In this document: in pieces, positions 1-8,269 of the stretch
How the letters are laid out: each line of letters opens with the position of its first letter
Position numbering within the stretch: position 1 is the stretch's first letter
Source of the DNA: Sva-07 sp963829585
GTDB taxonomy: Bacteria; Actinomycetota; Acidimicrobiia; Acidimicrobiales; Ilumatobacteraceae
Reading direction: 5' to 3'
Assembly: GCA_963829585.1 (NCBI GenBank)
Contig: CAWHJD010000023.1
Location: 1-64,000 of the forward strand
Length of the DNA stretch: 64,000 nt
The notes under the pieces: generated by a model
The model's database searches: none
Told to the model about the DNA's origin: nothing
What the model saw: the letters and a program-made list of their open reading frames with translations, nothing else
Made by a program: the position numbers and the translations under genes

Positions 1-51
1 CGATCTCGTGAACTTGTTGCGCACATGGTCCGCACCTAGTTCACGAGATCG
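1..51. repeat. Perfect 14-bp inverted repeat (extragenic-type hairpin)
   Basis: CGATCTCGTGAACT at 1-14 is the exact reverse complement of 38-51, with a 23-nt loop. The size matches the other hairpins in this window (stem 10-24 bp, total about 43-55 bp), though the sequence differs. It sits in the open tail of the TetR frame. No U-tract follows, so a classical terminator is not shown. Confidence 0.75.
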
Positions 52-723
52 TGCGGCGGCTGACTCCGCGACGCGGGAATCAGGTGACGGCTGACCTACG
101 CACTGGTCGGGGTGTTGCCGGGCGGACTCGCGGATGATGGTCTCGATCACCCAGGCCACCACCGGGCCCGACTCGGTGCCGGGTACGCCGAACTCCTCGC
201 GCATCCGCAGCCATGCCTGGGTCGACACCAGACAGCGGATCACCGCCGCGATCCGAAGCTGATCGCGCTTGTCGAGTTCGGGAAGTCCATTCGCCAACAA
301 CTCACGCATCTCGCGTGTGTTGGCCTGGGTATCGGCTGCGAAGCGGCGCGGATCAGCGTTGAACACCGCCTCGGCGCGGGCGGTCACGTAATGCTCGTCG
401 AGCAACTCCATCAGGCGACGGCTGGTCGGAGCGAGGTCGTCGAGACCCCCTGCCCCGAACGATGGTCTGGCTCCGTCGAGGAGGGGCAACCGTTGTGACA
501 ACCCGTCGAGCAGCGCGTTGCGATCGGGAAAGTGGCGGTACACCGTGCGCTCCGACACACCGGCTGCTGCCGCGATGTCACGCGTCGTCATCTCGTCGGC
601 GCGTCGATCGCCGAGCAGCGTGGTCACGGCGTCGAGGATCAACTCGCGCGTCTGGGCGACCTGGCGATCGCGCAGCGTCGAGGTGTAGGGCTTGCCCGCG
701 GATCGTTTCGGTGACTGGCTCAT
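1..723 (-). CDS. TetR/AcrR-family transcriptional regulator (3' end beyond window)
   Basis: The frame opens at an ATG at 723 preceded by a GGAGGG Shine-Dalgarno and stays open to base 1, so no stop is seen. The N-terminal ~60 residues give a TetR helix-turn-helix: TTRDIAAAAGVSERTVYRHF at about residues 45-64 (R-E-L-I-L-D-A before it). The rest is the ligand-binding domain. By about residue 205 the usual TetR length is reached; the remaining codons run through the 1-51 palindrome, so the tail is probably read-through of an extragenic hairpin and the true stop lies left of the window. It is divergent from the PEP-utiliser gene, its likely target. Ligand unknown. Confidence 0.85.
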   Translation of the reverse strand, partial: MSQSPKRSAGKPYTSTLRDRQVAQTRELILDAVTTLLGDRRADEMTTRDIAAAAGVSERTVYRHFPDRNALLDGLSQRLPLLDGARPSFGAGGLDDLAPTSRRLMELLDEHYVTARAEAVFNADPRRFAADTQANTREMRELLANGLPELDKRDQLRIAAVIRCLVSTQAWLRMREEFGVPGTESGPVVAWVIETIIRESARQHPDQCVGQPSPDSRVAESAAARSRELGADHVRNKFTRS

Positions 724-752
724 CGGTCCCTCCACCGGCATTCTGGCAGAGA

Positions 753-787
753 TGCCGTCATGATGTCCACATAATGTCTTGACGGCA
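753..787. promoter_or_regulatory. Candidate TetR operator between divergent genes
   Basis: TGCCGTCA (753-760) and TGACGGCA (780-787) form an 8-bp inverted repeat with a 19-nt spacer, inside the 108-bp gap between the tetR start (723) and the PEP-utiliser start (832). Position and symmetry suit an autoregulatory TetR site. The spacer is longer than in most TetR operators, so this is inference from symmetry only. Confidence 0.4.
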
Positions 788-831
788 GTTAACTGACATG
801 GTTGAGTCGGTGGCGAGCCGAAGGGGGCACC

Positions 832-2526
832 ATGACCGACAGCACCACCCACACCGCGCCACCCGCCGTGACGTTCGAGCCGCCGGCGCCGGGCCAATGG
901 GAACTGGAGACGACCCACCACGGGCTCCGTCCCCTCTCCCCCTTCCTGCGCGACGCCTACCGACAGGCATTCGAAGCCGGGATCGTCGAGCCGATGCAGC
1001 GCTACGGCCTCCCGCTCGCCACCGTCCAGGCCGAGTTCGTCCACGGCTGCCTGTACATGCGCCCGCTGGCCGTCGGTGAGAAGCCCGGGTCCACGCCCAA
1101 GGCACCGCCGCCGGCGTTCGTCATGAAGCTGATGGTCCGCTTGCACCCCGAGCTGCGCCGACGCGCCAAGACTGCCGAGGAGGCGTTCGCGCAACGGCGT
1201 TGGCGTCAGGAGGTCGACCAGTGGTTCGACCACGACCGGTCCGAGCAGCTGGCGAAGACCCGTGCGGTGCAGGCCGTCGAGCCCGGCGCCCTCGACGACG
1301 TCGGGCTCACGGCACACATCGCGAGTGCGCTGTCGCACTTCGAACAGTCGGCACGCAGGAACCTGGCGACGCACGGCGGCGATCTGGTGCCTACCGGCGA
1401 TCTGCTGGCCCACTGCGAGAAGTGGGGCATCAGCGCCAATGAGGCGGCCGGCCTGCTCACCGGCAGCTCACCCGCAACGGTCGAGACGGCCGTGATGCTG
1501 GGTCCGGTGGCCGGCGCCATCCGGCACAGCGGGGTGTCGATGGCGTCGCTGGAATCGGTCGACGACGTGCGCGGACTCGGGCCCGACGTCCGAGCCGCCG
1601 TCGACGCCTGGCTCGAGCTGCACATGTGGCGCACGGTCACCAGCGACGACGTCGACCGGCCGACGCTGGCCGAGGTTCCCGCGCTGCAGCTCGCGGCCCT
1701 GCTCGGTGCCACCGAGCATCTCGACGTCGCCGAGCCGGATGACGCTGCCGTGCGCGCCCGCGTTCCTGCCGAGCATCGAGCGCTCTTCGACGAGCTGCTG
1801 GTCGAAGCCCGCTACGGACATCGCCAACGCGAAGACATCCGCGGCCTGTGCTGGAACTGGCCGTGTGGCCTGGTGCGCCGCGCCCTCCTGGAGGCGGGAC
1901 GACGCTTGAACGCAGCCGGAGGCGTGCACGAGGTCGAGCACGTCGTCGAGCTGTTCCCCGACGAACTCGACCGTCTGCTGCGCGGTGGTGTGCAGGCAGG
2001 CGCCGGCGGTCCGTCGGCCGACGAACTCGCCGAGCGTGCCGCCGAGCGCGACCGCATCGAGGCCACACCGCCGCCCCGCGTGCTCGGTGCGCCGGAGGAT
2101 CCTCCCTCCCTCGACGCGTTCCCGACGGCGATGGCCCGCGCCACCGCGGCGATGATGACGAACCTCGTCGCCGACGCCACGCCACCGCCCTCGGACGACC
2201 AACCGGGCACCGTGAGTGGGATCGGCATCGGCACCGCCCCCTACCGAGGGCGGGCGTGCGTGGTGCGCGACCTCATGCTCGCCTTCGATCAGCTCGAGCC
2301 GGGCGACGTGTTGGTCGCGCCGTTCACCGGACCGTCGACGAACTCGTTGCTGCCCGCGATCGGCGCCCTCGTGGTGGAAGAAGGCGGAGCGTTCTGCCAC
2401 GCCGCCATCGTGTCGCGCGAGTTCGGCATCGCCGCGGTGATCGGCGCCCACGGAGCCACCACCCGCATCCCTCACGGCGCCCAGGTCGAGGTCGATCCCG
2501 AGCACGGCACGGTCCGATTGCTGTGA
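832..2526 (+). CDS. PEP-utiliser mobile (phosphohistidine) domain protein
   Basis: ATG 832 is preceded by AAGGGGG; an upstream TTG at 802 has no ribosome site. The 564-residue protein ends in a PEP-utilising enzyme mobile domain, about residues 460-564, with the phosphohistidine motif GGAFCHAAIVSRE (His near residue 523) and the following strand pattern G-I-A-A-V-I-G. PEP synthase, PPDK and rifampin phosphotransferase use this domain to carry phosphate between ATP-grasp and PEP/substrate sites. No ATP-grasp domain is visible in the first 450 residues, which are helical and unfamiliar, so a complete phosphotransfer enzyme is not shown. The divergent TetR probably controls it. It may be a substrate-modifying phosphotransferase or a partner of a separate ATP-grasp protein. 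Confidence 0.75.
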   Translation: MTDSTTHTAPPAVTFEPPAPGQWELETTHHGLRPLSPFLRDAYRQAFEAGIVEPMQRYGLPLATVQAEFVHGCLYMRPLAVGEKPGSTPKAPPPAFVMKLMVRLHPELRRRAKTAEEAFAQRRWRQEVDQWFDHDRSEQLAKTRAVQAVEPGALDDVGLTAHIASALSHFEQSARRNLATHGGDLVPTGDLLAHCEKWGISANEAAGLLTGSSPATVETAVMLGPVAGAIRHSGVSMASLESVDDVRGLGPDVRAAVDAWLELHMWRTVTSDDVDRPTLAEVPALQLAALLGATEHLDVAEPDDAAVRARVPAEHRALFDELLVEARYGHRQREDIRGLCWNWPCGLVRRALLEAGRRLNAAGGVHEVEHVVELFPDELDRLLRGGVQAGAGGPSADELAERAAERDRIEATPPPRVLGAPEDPPSLDAFPTAMARATAAMMTNLVADATPPPSDDQPGTVSGIGIGTAPYRGRACVVRDLMLAFDQLEPGDVLVAPFTGPSTNSLLPAIGALVVEEGGAFCHAAIVSREFGIAAVIGAHGATTRIPHGAQVEVDPEHGTVRLL

Positions 2527-2566
2527 TCTCCCGGTGGGCGACGTATCGCGCCGGCCGGGCCGCGTC

Positions 2567-2851
2567 TCAGTTCGGTGGTGGTTCGCGGAGCGCGGCGAGT
2601 CGCTGGCGATAGTCCTCGATCTCGATCTCGCCACGGGCAAGGCGCTCGGCGAGTATGTCCTGGGCCGAACGGCCCTGTACTGACTGATCGACGTTCGGTG
2701 GTGTCATCGCAGGCGCCTGGCGGTTGTGCCGCAGCACGGCGATGCCGATCCAGATCAGGCCACCCCAGAAGGCGATCATCATGATCACCATCAGGAACCA
2801 CCACCACCCGGCGCCGTCACCCATTCCGTTGTGCCAGTTGCCGTCATGCAT
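2567..2851 (-). CDS. Small membrane protein with SHOCT domain
   Basis: 94 residues from ATG 2851, with GGAGG upstream. A Trp/Met-rich transmembrane helix (about residues 14-40, WWWFLMVIMMIAFWGGL) follows a short His/Asn/Gly-rich N-terminus. The C-terminus has the SHOCT signature (short C-terminal oligomerisation motif): ILAERLARGEIEIEDYRQR, roughly residues 65-85. It lies 48 bp downstream of the DUF305 gene on the same strand, so co-transcription is likely. SHOCT proteins of this form often accompany metal-handling genes in actinobacteria; the exact function is unknown. Confidence 0.8.
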   Translation of the reverse strand: MHDGNWHNGMGDGAGWWWFLMVIMMIAFWGGLIWIGIAVLRHNRQAPAMTPPNVDQSVQGRSAQDILAERLARGEIEIEDYRQRLAALREPPPN

Positions 2852-2899
2852 GTCGGACCTCCGTCTCGAATCGCTGTCCCCAACGATATGACCGGAACG

Positions 2900-3517
2900 T
2901 CAGCTCTCGAGCAGGGCCTGCATCTCGGCGATCTCGGCCTGCTGGGCGGTGATGATCTGGTCGGCGAGGAGCAGCACATCGGCGTTGGATCCGTCGGCCT
3001 TGACGGTCTCGGATTGGCTGATGGCTCCTTCGTGGTGGGCGATCATCATCTCCAACCACATCTGGTCGAACTCGGCGCCGGTCATCGCGGCCAGCTCGTC
3101 CATCTGGTCGGCCGTCATCATGCCCTCCATCGAGGACATGTCGTGGCCGTCGGAGGTGTCCATGGTGACGGACTCGCCGGCGGCGGTCAGCCAACCGGTC
3201 ATGAGTTCCACTTCGGGATCTTGCGCCGCCTGGATTCGGGTGGCGAGGTCGACCACTTCCGCGCTTGCGCCGGCGTTGGGGTCGAGCGCGATCTCAGCCA
3301 TCTCGATGGCCTGTTCGTGATGGGCGATCATCCCCTGGGCGAACTCGATGTCCGCTGCGTTCAGCGTCACCTCGCCCGTCGTCGATGACCCGTCGGTCAC
3401 GGCGACCGAGTCGGTCGTGATGGTGTCGGCCGTGGTGGTGTCGTCGGATCCACAGGCGGTGAGTGTCGCGGTCAACGCGACGGCGATCACGGGTGCAGCG
3501 AGGCGGCGCAGCTTCAT
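2900..3517 (-). CDS. DUF305 lipoprotein (copper-associated)
   Basis: 205 residues from ATG 3517. A lipoprotein signal ends at TLTACGSDD (Cys about 21), followed by a Thr/Ser-rich linker. Two ferritin-like DUF305 repeats each carry the paired-histidine motif: F-A-Q-G-M-I-A-H-H-E-Q-A and M-M-I-A-H-H-E-G-A. A Met/His-rich loop (HDMSSMEGMM) lies between them, suggesting metal contact. DUF305 proteins are commonly found next to copper genes, and here the operator at 3555-3567 just upstream matches the one at copCD/blaI. I therefore infer an extracytoplasmic copper-binding role under BlaI-type control. Confidence 0.85.
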   Translation of the reverse strand: MKLRRLAAPVIAVALTATLTACGSDDTTTADTITTDSVAVTDGSSTTGEVTLNAADIEFAQGMIAHHEQAIEMAEIALDPNAGASAEVVDLATRIQAAQDPEVELMTGWLTAAGESVTMDTSDGHDMSSMEGMMTADQMDELAAMTGAEFDQMWLEMMIAHHEGAISQSETVKADGSNADVLLLADQIITAQQAEIAEMQALLES

Positions 3518-3554
3518 CGGGGGCCTTTCGTCGAGGAGTACGGGTCGAGAAGTA

Positions 3555-3567
3555 CTACAGAATGTAG
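3555..3567. promoter_or_regulatory. BlaI-type operator upstream of DUF305 gene
   Basis: CTACAGAATGTAG contains the half-sites TACA and TGTA spaced by 3 nt. The same architecture, including flanking AATAT, occurs at 5039-5051. It lies 38 bp upstream of the DUF305 ATG and overlaps the last codons and stop of the copCD frame. TACA/TGTA half-sites are the known core of BlaI/MecI/CopY operators; the 3-nt spacing is what is seen here. Confidence 0.65.
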
Positions 3568-5000
3568 AATATCTCGGTGGGAGACGAAGTGGGCGCAGCT
3601 GACGCGGACTCGCTGGTCGATGGCGGCGAGACGACCATCGCCGCGGTGACGGCGATGATGGCCAGCCCGATCGCGAATTCGGCCACGACGGCACGACGGA
3701 GCGGCCCGAGGTGTTGCCCGACTGTGGCTGGATCGTCGAGCCGGGTGTCGACCCGGCGACGGTTCATGTTGGCGACGGCGAGCATCGCCGCGAGCAGGAC
3801 GAGCTTGACCGCCAGGTAACGACCGTGGTCGGCGTCGAGGAGATCCGTCGGGTTGCCGACGAGCCTGGCGGCCTGGATCAGCCCGGTGACCACCAGGACC
3901 ACCACGCTGACGGCAGCGACCCGAGAGAAGCGACGCACCGCAACGACGAGTACCGCCGGTGCGGTCGTCGGGATCACGATCCAGCCGACGATGGCGAGCC
4001 CGGCGATCCATGCGGCGGCGGCGGCGTGATGCGCGACATCGGTGATCACACCCATTTCCGGCCAGCGCATCGAGCTCGAGTGGCCGGCGAACGCCCAGGT
4101 TGCCAGCAGGCCGAGACTCGGCAGCGACACGACCGTCCAGTACACGTCGGGGTGGTCGATTCGATGTTGGAACAGCACCAGCCACATCGCGATCGCGATC
4201 ACCATGCGGATCGCGAGGGCCATCCCGGCATCGGTCGACATCGCGGCATCGATCGAGCCGAACGACGCCCACACGGCGTCGCCACTGATGTCGGAGGCGA
4301 TGACCAGCAACTGCAGGAATCCCAGTGCAGCCGTTGCCAGGAGCGAGCCGCTGAGGATTCGGCGCAGCAGCGGGTGGGTGCCGGCGCCTGCCCACACGTA
4401 GGCGCTCGTCAACAAGATGCCGACCACGGCCATGATCGCCAGGTACGAGCCGTACCGGAGCAGCCACCGGACGAACGACGGAGTCGAGGACGCCTCGTCG
4501 TCGTCGACAGCGGTCGCCTCGGAAGGTTGCGCGGTCGGGGACGACGGTGCGGCGTCGGCACCCGCTGGTGTCGTCGTTGCCACCTCGGGCGCGGCGTTCA
4601 CAGCGGGTTGTGTGATCGCGACGTCGACACGACCCGTGACGGGATGTCCGTCGGGGCCGACGAGGCGCCACCGGATCGACACATCACCTGGCTGCAGTGC
4701 CGGCAGCGGAGTGACGACCTCGGTGTCGCCGGCAGCTCCGTGCACGGAACCGGCGAGTTCGCTACGTGCACCCGATGCGTCGATGAGGGTGACCGTCAGC
4801 GTGTCGAGCGGCACCGACTTGTCGAACACCCACACGATCTCGGTCGGTGCCACCGACAACGTGGCACCGTCAGCGGGATCGCTCGACACCAGCGAGTTGT
4901 GTGCCAGCACCGGTGCCGACGACACGCCGAACATGGCCACGAGCGCGCCGCACACGATCATGGTGAACAGCAGAAGGCGGCAGGTCGTCGATCGGGGCAT
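3555..5000 (-). CDS. CopC-CopD fusion, copper resistance membrane protein
   Basis: 481 residues from ATG 5000. A signal peptide ends at APVLA-HNS, giving a mature N-terminal His as in CopC. A CopC beta-barrel follows (about residues 33-130) with V-F-D-K-S-V and D-G-H-P-V-T-G, the second usual copper ligand region. After a Ser/Thr/Pro/acidic linker come about eight membrane helices of CopD type (about residues 180-470), with conserved FAGHSS and HHAAAAAW histidine motifs. Family knowledge: CopC binds periplasmic/extracytoplasmic copper and CopD moves it across the membrane. It is divergent from blaI, sharing the operator at 5039-5051, and its 3' end encodes the DUF305 operator. Confidence 0.88.
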   Translation of the reverse strand: MPRSTTCRLLLFTMIVCGALVAMFGVSSAPVLAHNSLVSSDPADGATLSVAPTEIVWVFDKSVPLDTLTVTLIDASGARSELAGSVHGAAGDTEVVTPLPALQPGDVSIRWRLVGPDGHPVTGRVDVAITQPAVNAAPEVATTTPAGADAAPSSPTAQPSEATAVDDDEASSTPSFVRWLLRYGSYLAIMAVVGILLTSAYVWAGAGTHPLLRRILSGSLLATAALGFLQLLVIASDISGDAVWASFGSIDAAMSTDAGMALAIRMVIAIAMWLVLFQHRIDHPDVYWTVVSLPSLGLLATWAFAGHSSSMRWPEMGVITDVAHHAAAAAWIAGLAIVGWIVIPTTAPAVLVVAVRRFSRVAAVSVVVLVVTGLIQAARLVGNPTDLLDADHGRYLAVKLVLLAAMLAVANMNRRRVDTRLDDPATVGQHLGPLRRAVVAEFAIGLAIIAVTAAMVVSPPSTSESASAAPTSSPTEIFYIL

Positions 5001-5038
5001 GGGCTGACCGGAGCGGCAGCGCCCGGGCGACAGAGCAA

Positions 5039-5060
5039 CTACACGATGTAGGAATATACT
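5039..5060 (+). promoter_or_regulatory. BlaI operator and overlapping -10 box for blaI
   Basis: CTACACGATGTAG (5039-5051) has TACA/TGTA half-sites with a 3-nt spacer, matching 3555-3567. A TATACT hexamer at 5055-5060 lies immediately downstream, 42 bp before the blaI ATG, so bound repressor would cover the -35/-10 spacer. The site also lies 39 bp from the divergent copCD start. The -35 box is not recognisable. Confidence 0.65.
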
Positions 5061-5102
5061 GGCGTTCGCTCGGGTCCGGGCACCACCCCCTGGAGGATTC
5101 GC

Positions 5103-5474
5103 ATGACACGACGCCCCGACGGCGCCCTCGAGACCGACGTGCTGAGAATCCTGTGGGCAGCCGACAGGCCGTTGCTCCCCGGTGAGATCAACGAACGGCT
5201 CGACGGCGGGTACGCGTACACCAGCGTCGCCACGATCCTCACTCGCCTCCAGGCCAAGGGGCTCGTGGTGCGCAGCCCGGCCGGACGCGCGTACGTCTAC
5301 GAGGCGGCCGTCGACGAAGCCGGTCTCGCAGTGCGTCGCATCACCGAGCTCTTGGACTCGTCGTCGGACAGGGCGAAGGTGCTGAGCCGATTCATCGACG
5401 AGCTGTCCCCACGCGAGGCCAGAGCCATCCGGGCGACTCTCGACAGGGCGACGAACAAGGCGGAACACGGATGA
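5103..5474 (+). CDS. blaI: BlaI/MecI/CopY-family repressor
   Basis: 123 residues from ATG 5103 with GGAGG 8 nt upstream. Winged-helix N-terminus (L-E-T-D-V-L-R-I-L-W; SVATILTRLQAKGLVVR around residues 40-56 is the recognition region) and a dimerisation tail, matching the family in length. The stop overlaps the start of the M56 peptidase gene (ATGA), the classical blaI-blaR1 arrangement. Operators at 5039 and 3555 suggest it represses itself, copCD and the DUF305 gene. In M. tuberculosis BlaI also controls targets beyond beta-lactamase; the neighbours here point to copper or envelope stress. Confidence 0.88.
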   Translation: MTRRPDGALETDVLRILWAADRPLLPGEINERLDGGYAYTSVATILTRLQAKGLVVRSPAGRAYVYEAAVDEAGLAVRRITELLDSSSDRAKVLSRFIDELSPREARAIRATLDRATNKAEHG

Positions 5475-6340
5475 CGGGGTCTATCGCCTTTCCGTTGCTG
5501 GTCACGCTGGTCATCGCGGCGCTCACCACCTCGGCGCATCACCGGCTCCCGCCCCGCCTCGCCACCCGGTTCGTCACGATCGCCCTTGTGCTCGCGGCGA
5601 TCGCCGTCATCCCCACCGCACTCGTGGTCGCCGTCGCGTTCCTCGCGCATGCCCCGGTCATCGGGTTCGGCTTCGAATGGTGCGCCCAGGCGATCGGACT
5701 GCACGGCTCAGTGCCCGCCTGGATCGGTGTGCCGACCGTCGCGCTGATCGTCCTCGGCGCCGTGCGCACCGCCCGACTGCTCCGCCAGCACCGCCAGCTG
5801 CGGCTCCACGACGCCCACCCGATCCACATCGCCCACAGTCACCGGGCCTACGCCGTGACGCTGCCCGGCCGGGCCGGCCAGATCGTGATCTCCACCGCAC
5901 TGGTCGACCTGCTCGACGACGCCGAGGGACGCGTCGTCGTCGCCCACGAACGAGCCCACGCCCGCTACCGCCACGACCGCTACCTCCTCACCGCTGAACT
6001 CGCGGCAGCCGCCGTTCCTCCGCTGCGAACACTCGCCAAGCGCGTCACGTACTCGATCGAGCGATGGGCCGATGAGGCAGCCGCAGCCGTGTGCGGCGAT
6101 CGTGAACTGGTCGCCATGACCCTCGGCAAGGTCGCCCTGCACGCCAGTCCGCCCACCGTCGCCGGGTTCTCCGGACTCGGCGTCGCCGCCCGCATGGGTG
6201 CTCTGCTCCAGCCGCCCGTGCCGACACCGCACAGGGGTCACTTGGTCGGATTGTGGTCGAGCCTGGCAGCGACCGCCGGGTTCAGCCTCTACCAACTGCA
6301 CCACCTCGAACGCCTCCTCACAGCGCTCTGCCCACACTGA
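5471..6340 (+). CDS. M56-family (BlaR1-like) membrane metallopeptidase
   Basis: 289 residues. N-terminal transmembrane segments (about residues 5-25, 35-60, 80-98), then the zinc-peptidase core with HERAH (residues 159-163; HExxH) and a downstream W-A-D-E as candidate third ligand, then one C-terminal hydrophobic segment (about 255-275). It lacks the large extracellular penicillin-sensor domain of true BlaR1, as usual for actinobacterial M56 proteins. It overlaps blaI by 4 nt, so the pair is translationally coupled; the expected role is signal-dependent cleavage of BlaI. The inducing signal is not evident. Confidence 0.85.
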   Translation: MTGSIAFPLLVTLVIAALTTSAHHRLPPRLATRFVTIALVLAAIAVIPTALVVAVAFLAHAPVIGFGFEWCAQAIGLHGSVPAWIGVPTVALIVLGAVRTARLLRQHRQLRLHDAHPIHIAHSHRAYAVTLPGRAGQIVISTALVDLLDDAEGRVVVAHERAHARYRHDRYLLTAELAAAAVPPLRTLAKRVTYSIERWADEAAAAVCGDRELVAMTLGKVALHASPPTVAGFSGLGVAARMGALLQPPVPTPHRGHLVGLWSSLAATAGFSLYQLHHLERLLTALCPH

Positions 6341-6504
6341 CTCGAACTCGGCCGCAGTGAGCCGCGAGTGACCGCGCGCCGTGCCTCGACGGCATCCGTC
6401 ACGAGCCGGATCGGGCCACCGTCGGCGTCGCGCTGCTCGGTCCGGCCCGAGTTCGGCCCCGTCGGCGTGATGCGAGGCGATGTGAGCGACCCTCCAATCC
6501 CTCG

Positions 6505-7476
6505 TCACCTTCTGAGAGCGGCCACCCACACCGCGCCCTCGCCGACCGCCAGTGCGGTCGGCGACGAGCCACCCGCTACGACGACGCTCCAGTCGCCCGA
6601 GCCGGGGTCGAGACGCACCACCATGTCGTCGGCACTGCTCGACACCCAGACGGCGCCGAGTCCGACCGCCACGTCGTCCGGCGTGCACGGCACGTCGAAC
6701 GACGAGATCACTTCGCCGGATTCGGCATCGAGACGCGTCACGCTGCCATCCAACATGCCGGTGACCCACACCTCGCCGTCGTCGACCGTCAGACCACCGG
6801 GTCCCTCGCCGACGTCCCCGACGACGGTCACGGCACCGGTGGCCGGATCGACGAGTCTCAGTACATCGGTCACGGCATCGGCGGTCCACACTCGACCTCC
6901 CGCCACGGCGATGTCGGTCGGCGTCCCGCCGACGTCGAAGGTTGCGGTCACCTCGAGCGTCACCGGATCGATCCGCGACACAGTGCCGGCGGTGTCGTCG
7001 GTGACCCACACTGCACCGTCGCCGACCGCCACCTCTGCCGGGGTGCCACCGGCCTCGACCGTGCCGGTCACGGTGACTGCTGCAGGGTCAATCCTCGACA
7101 CCAGAGCGAAGGATGTCTCGCGGTCACCGGCCGTGGTGACCCACACCGCGTCATCACCGATCGCCAGGTCCACCGGGCCTGGGCCCACGGTGATCGTCGA
7201 GGTGATCTCGGCTGTCGCAGGGTCGACCACCATGACGGTGCCGTCACCGTTGACGACCCAGACCATGCCGTGCCCAACCGCCACCGCCATCGGGGACGGT
7301 CCGACCTCGATCGTTGCGTCCACGTCCTCGACCACCGGATCGATCCGCCACAGCACATCCCGCTCGTCGCCATCACCGCTGCACCCGACGAGCCCGATCC
7401 CAGCGATCAGAGCAGTCAGAGCCTTCAGAGCCGTCCGTGCTCGACGCCCACCTCGGACTTCCACCCGAGTCTGCAT
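6505..7476 (-). CDS. Beta-propeller (YVTN/Vgb-like) lipoprotein
   Basis: 323 residues from ATG 7476; this start, rather than ATG 7482, has AAGGG at correct spacing. A signal peptide ends in a lipobox-like GLVGCSG. The mature protein consists of about six 42-residue repeats of the form G-x-x-P-x-x-[IV]-A-V-G-[DG]-x-x-V-W-V, ending in S-R-I-D-P or similar, as in YVTN/virginiamycin-B-lyase-like propellers. No lyase catalytic residues are obvious, so binding or scaffolding outside the membrane is the safest reading. Downstream is the convergent M56 gene with a 164-bp gap containing nothing recognised. Confidence 0.8.
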   Translation of the reverse strand: MQTRVEVRGGRRARTALKALTALIAGIGLVGCSGDGDERDVLWRIDPVVEDVDATIEVGPSPMAVAVGHGMVWVVNGDGTVMVVDPATAEITSTITVGPGPVDLAIGDDAVWVTTAGDRETSFALVSRIDPAAVTVTGTVEAGGTPAEVAVGDGAVWVTDDTAGTVSRIDPVTLEVTATFDVGGTPTDIAVAGGRVWTADAVTDVLRLVDPATGAVTVVGDVGEGPGGLTVDDGEVWVTGMLDGSVTRLDAESGEVISSFDVPCTPDDVAVGLGAVWVSSSADDMVVRLDPGSGDWSVVVAGGSSPTALAVGEGAVWVAALRR

Positions 7477-7521
7477 GATCATCCCTTCCGATCTCAGTGC
7501 GCGATCGACCGACGGCCGGCC

Positions 7522-8148
7522 TCAGACGCCGGGGGCGTAGTCAGGCGTCACCTGCGTCATCGCTCGCAGGATGCCGGCGAACGGTGCGACCTGCATCGCC
7601 TCTTCCATCCGAGCGATGGTGTGTCGACGGTTCGAGCGCTCGGGCGCCACTCGGTCGACGAGCGCACACAGCAACCCGTACGCCAACAGTACGGAGTCAC
7701 GCGGATCGAGTGGCCCGTCGCCCGCGGCTGTCGCCTGCACCCGCGACAGGACCTCGGCGTGGAGGACTTTGTCGGCGACCGGGTGCCGGGCCGGTAACAC
7801 CCCATGGTGCTCCTCCACGATCGTTCCGGCCGCCACCAGGCGGTCGATCAACCGGGCCCAGACTCCGCCGAGATGCTTGTCGAGGGATCCCAGCACACGC
7901 ATGGGCTTCCTGCCCTGATCCAACCGCTCGGTGATGGCGCCGAGCGCCTCGGCGAGCAGTGGATCCGCCGGGGGTTCGCCAGGCACCACATCGAGCTGCT
8001 TGCCGTCGTAGGACAAGCGGCCGCCGATCGCGAGCTCCGCCGCCAGGGCGAGCGCGACGGCACGGTGCAACTCGCTTCGCGTCGCCAGGTGAACCGTGCC
8101 TTTCGCAGGGTCGAGAGCGAGCAGCAACAGCTCTTCCGCTATCAACAC
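7522..8148 (-). CDS. GPP34 (GOLPH3/VPS74-like) protein
   Basis: 208 residues from GTG 8148, with TTGGGG upstream; the frame is open further but has no family similarity there. Starts with the GPP34 signature LIAEELLLLALDPAKG, then S-E-L-H-R-A-V-A-L-A-L-A-A-E-L and the typical R-L-I-D-R-L-V-A-A-G-T-I. In eukaryotes the family binds PI4P and recycles Golgi glycosyltransferases; actinobacteria have many GPP34 proteins of unknown, probably membrane-peripheral, function. It ends 46 bp downstream of the propeller lipoprotein start, so the two may be separate units on the same strand. Confidence 0.88.
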   Translation of the reverse strand: MLIAEELLLLALDPAKGTVHLATRSELHRAVALALAAELAIGGRLSYDGKQLDVVPGEPPADPLLAEALGAITERLDQGRKPMRVLGSLDKHLGGVWARLIDRLVAAGTIVEEHHGVLPARHPVADKVLHAEVLSRVQATAAGDGPLDPRDSVLLAYGLLCALVDRVAPERSNRRHTIARMEEAMQVAPFAGILRAMTQVTPDYAPGV

Positions 8149-8269
8149 GACCCCAACGTACCCGCTCGACGATGGCCGATTCACGCCGACATGGGAAGAC
8201 CCGGGCGCGGGCAGCCGGCGCCCGCGTGCATCGCGCGGTGGGAGCCACACGAGAGCAAGGAGAGAGCAC

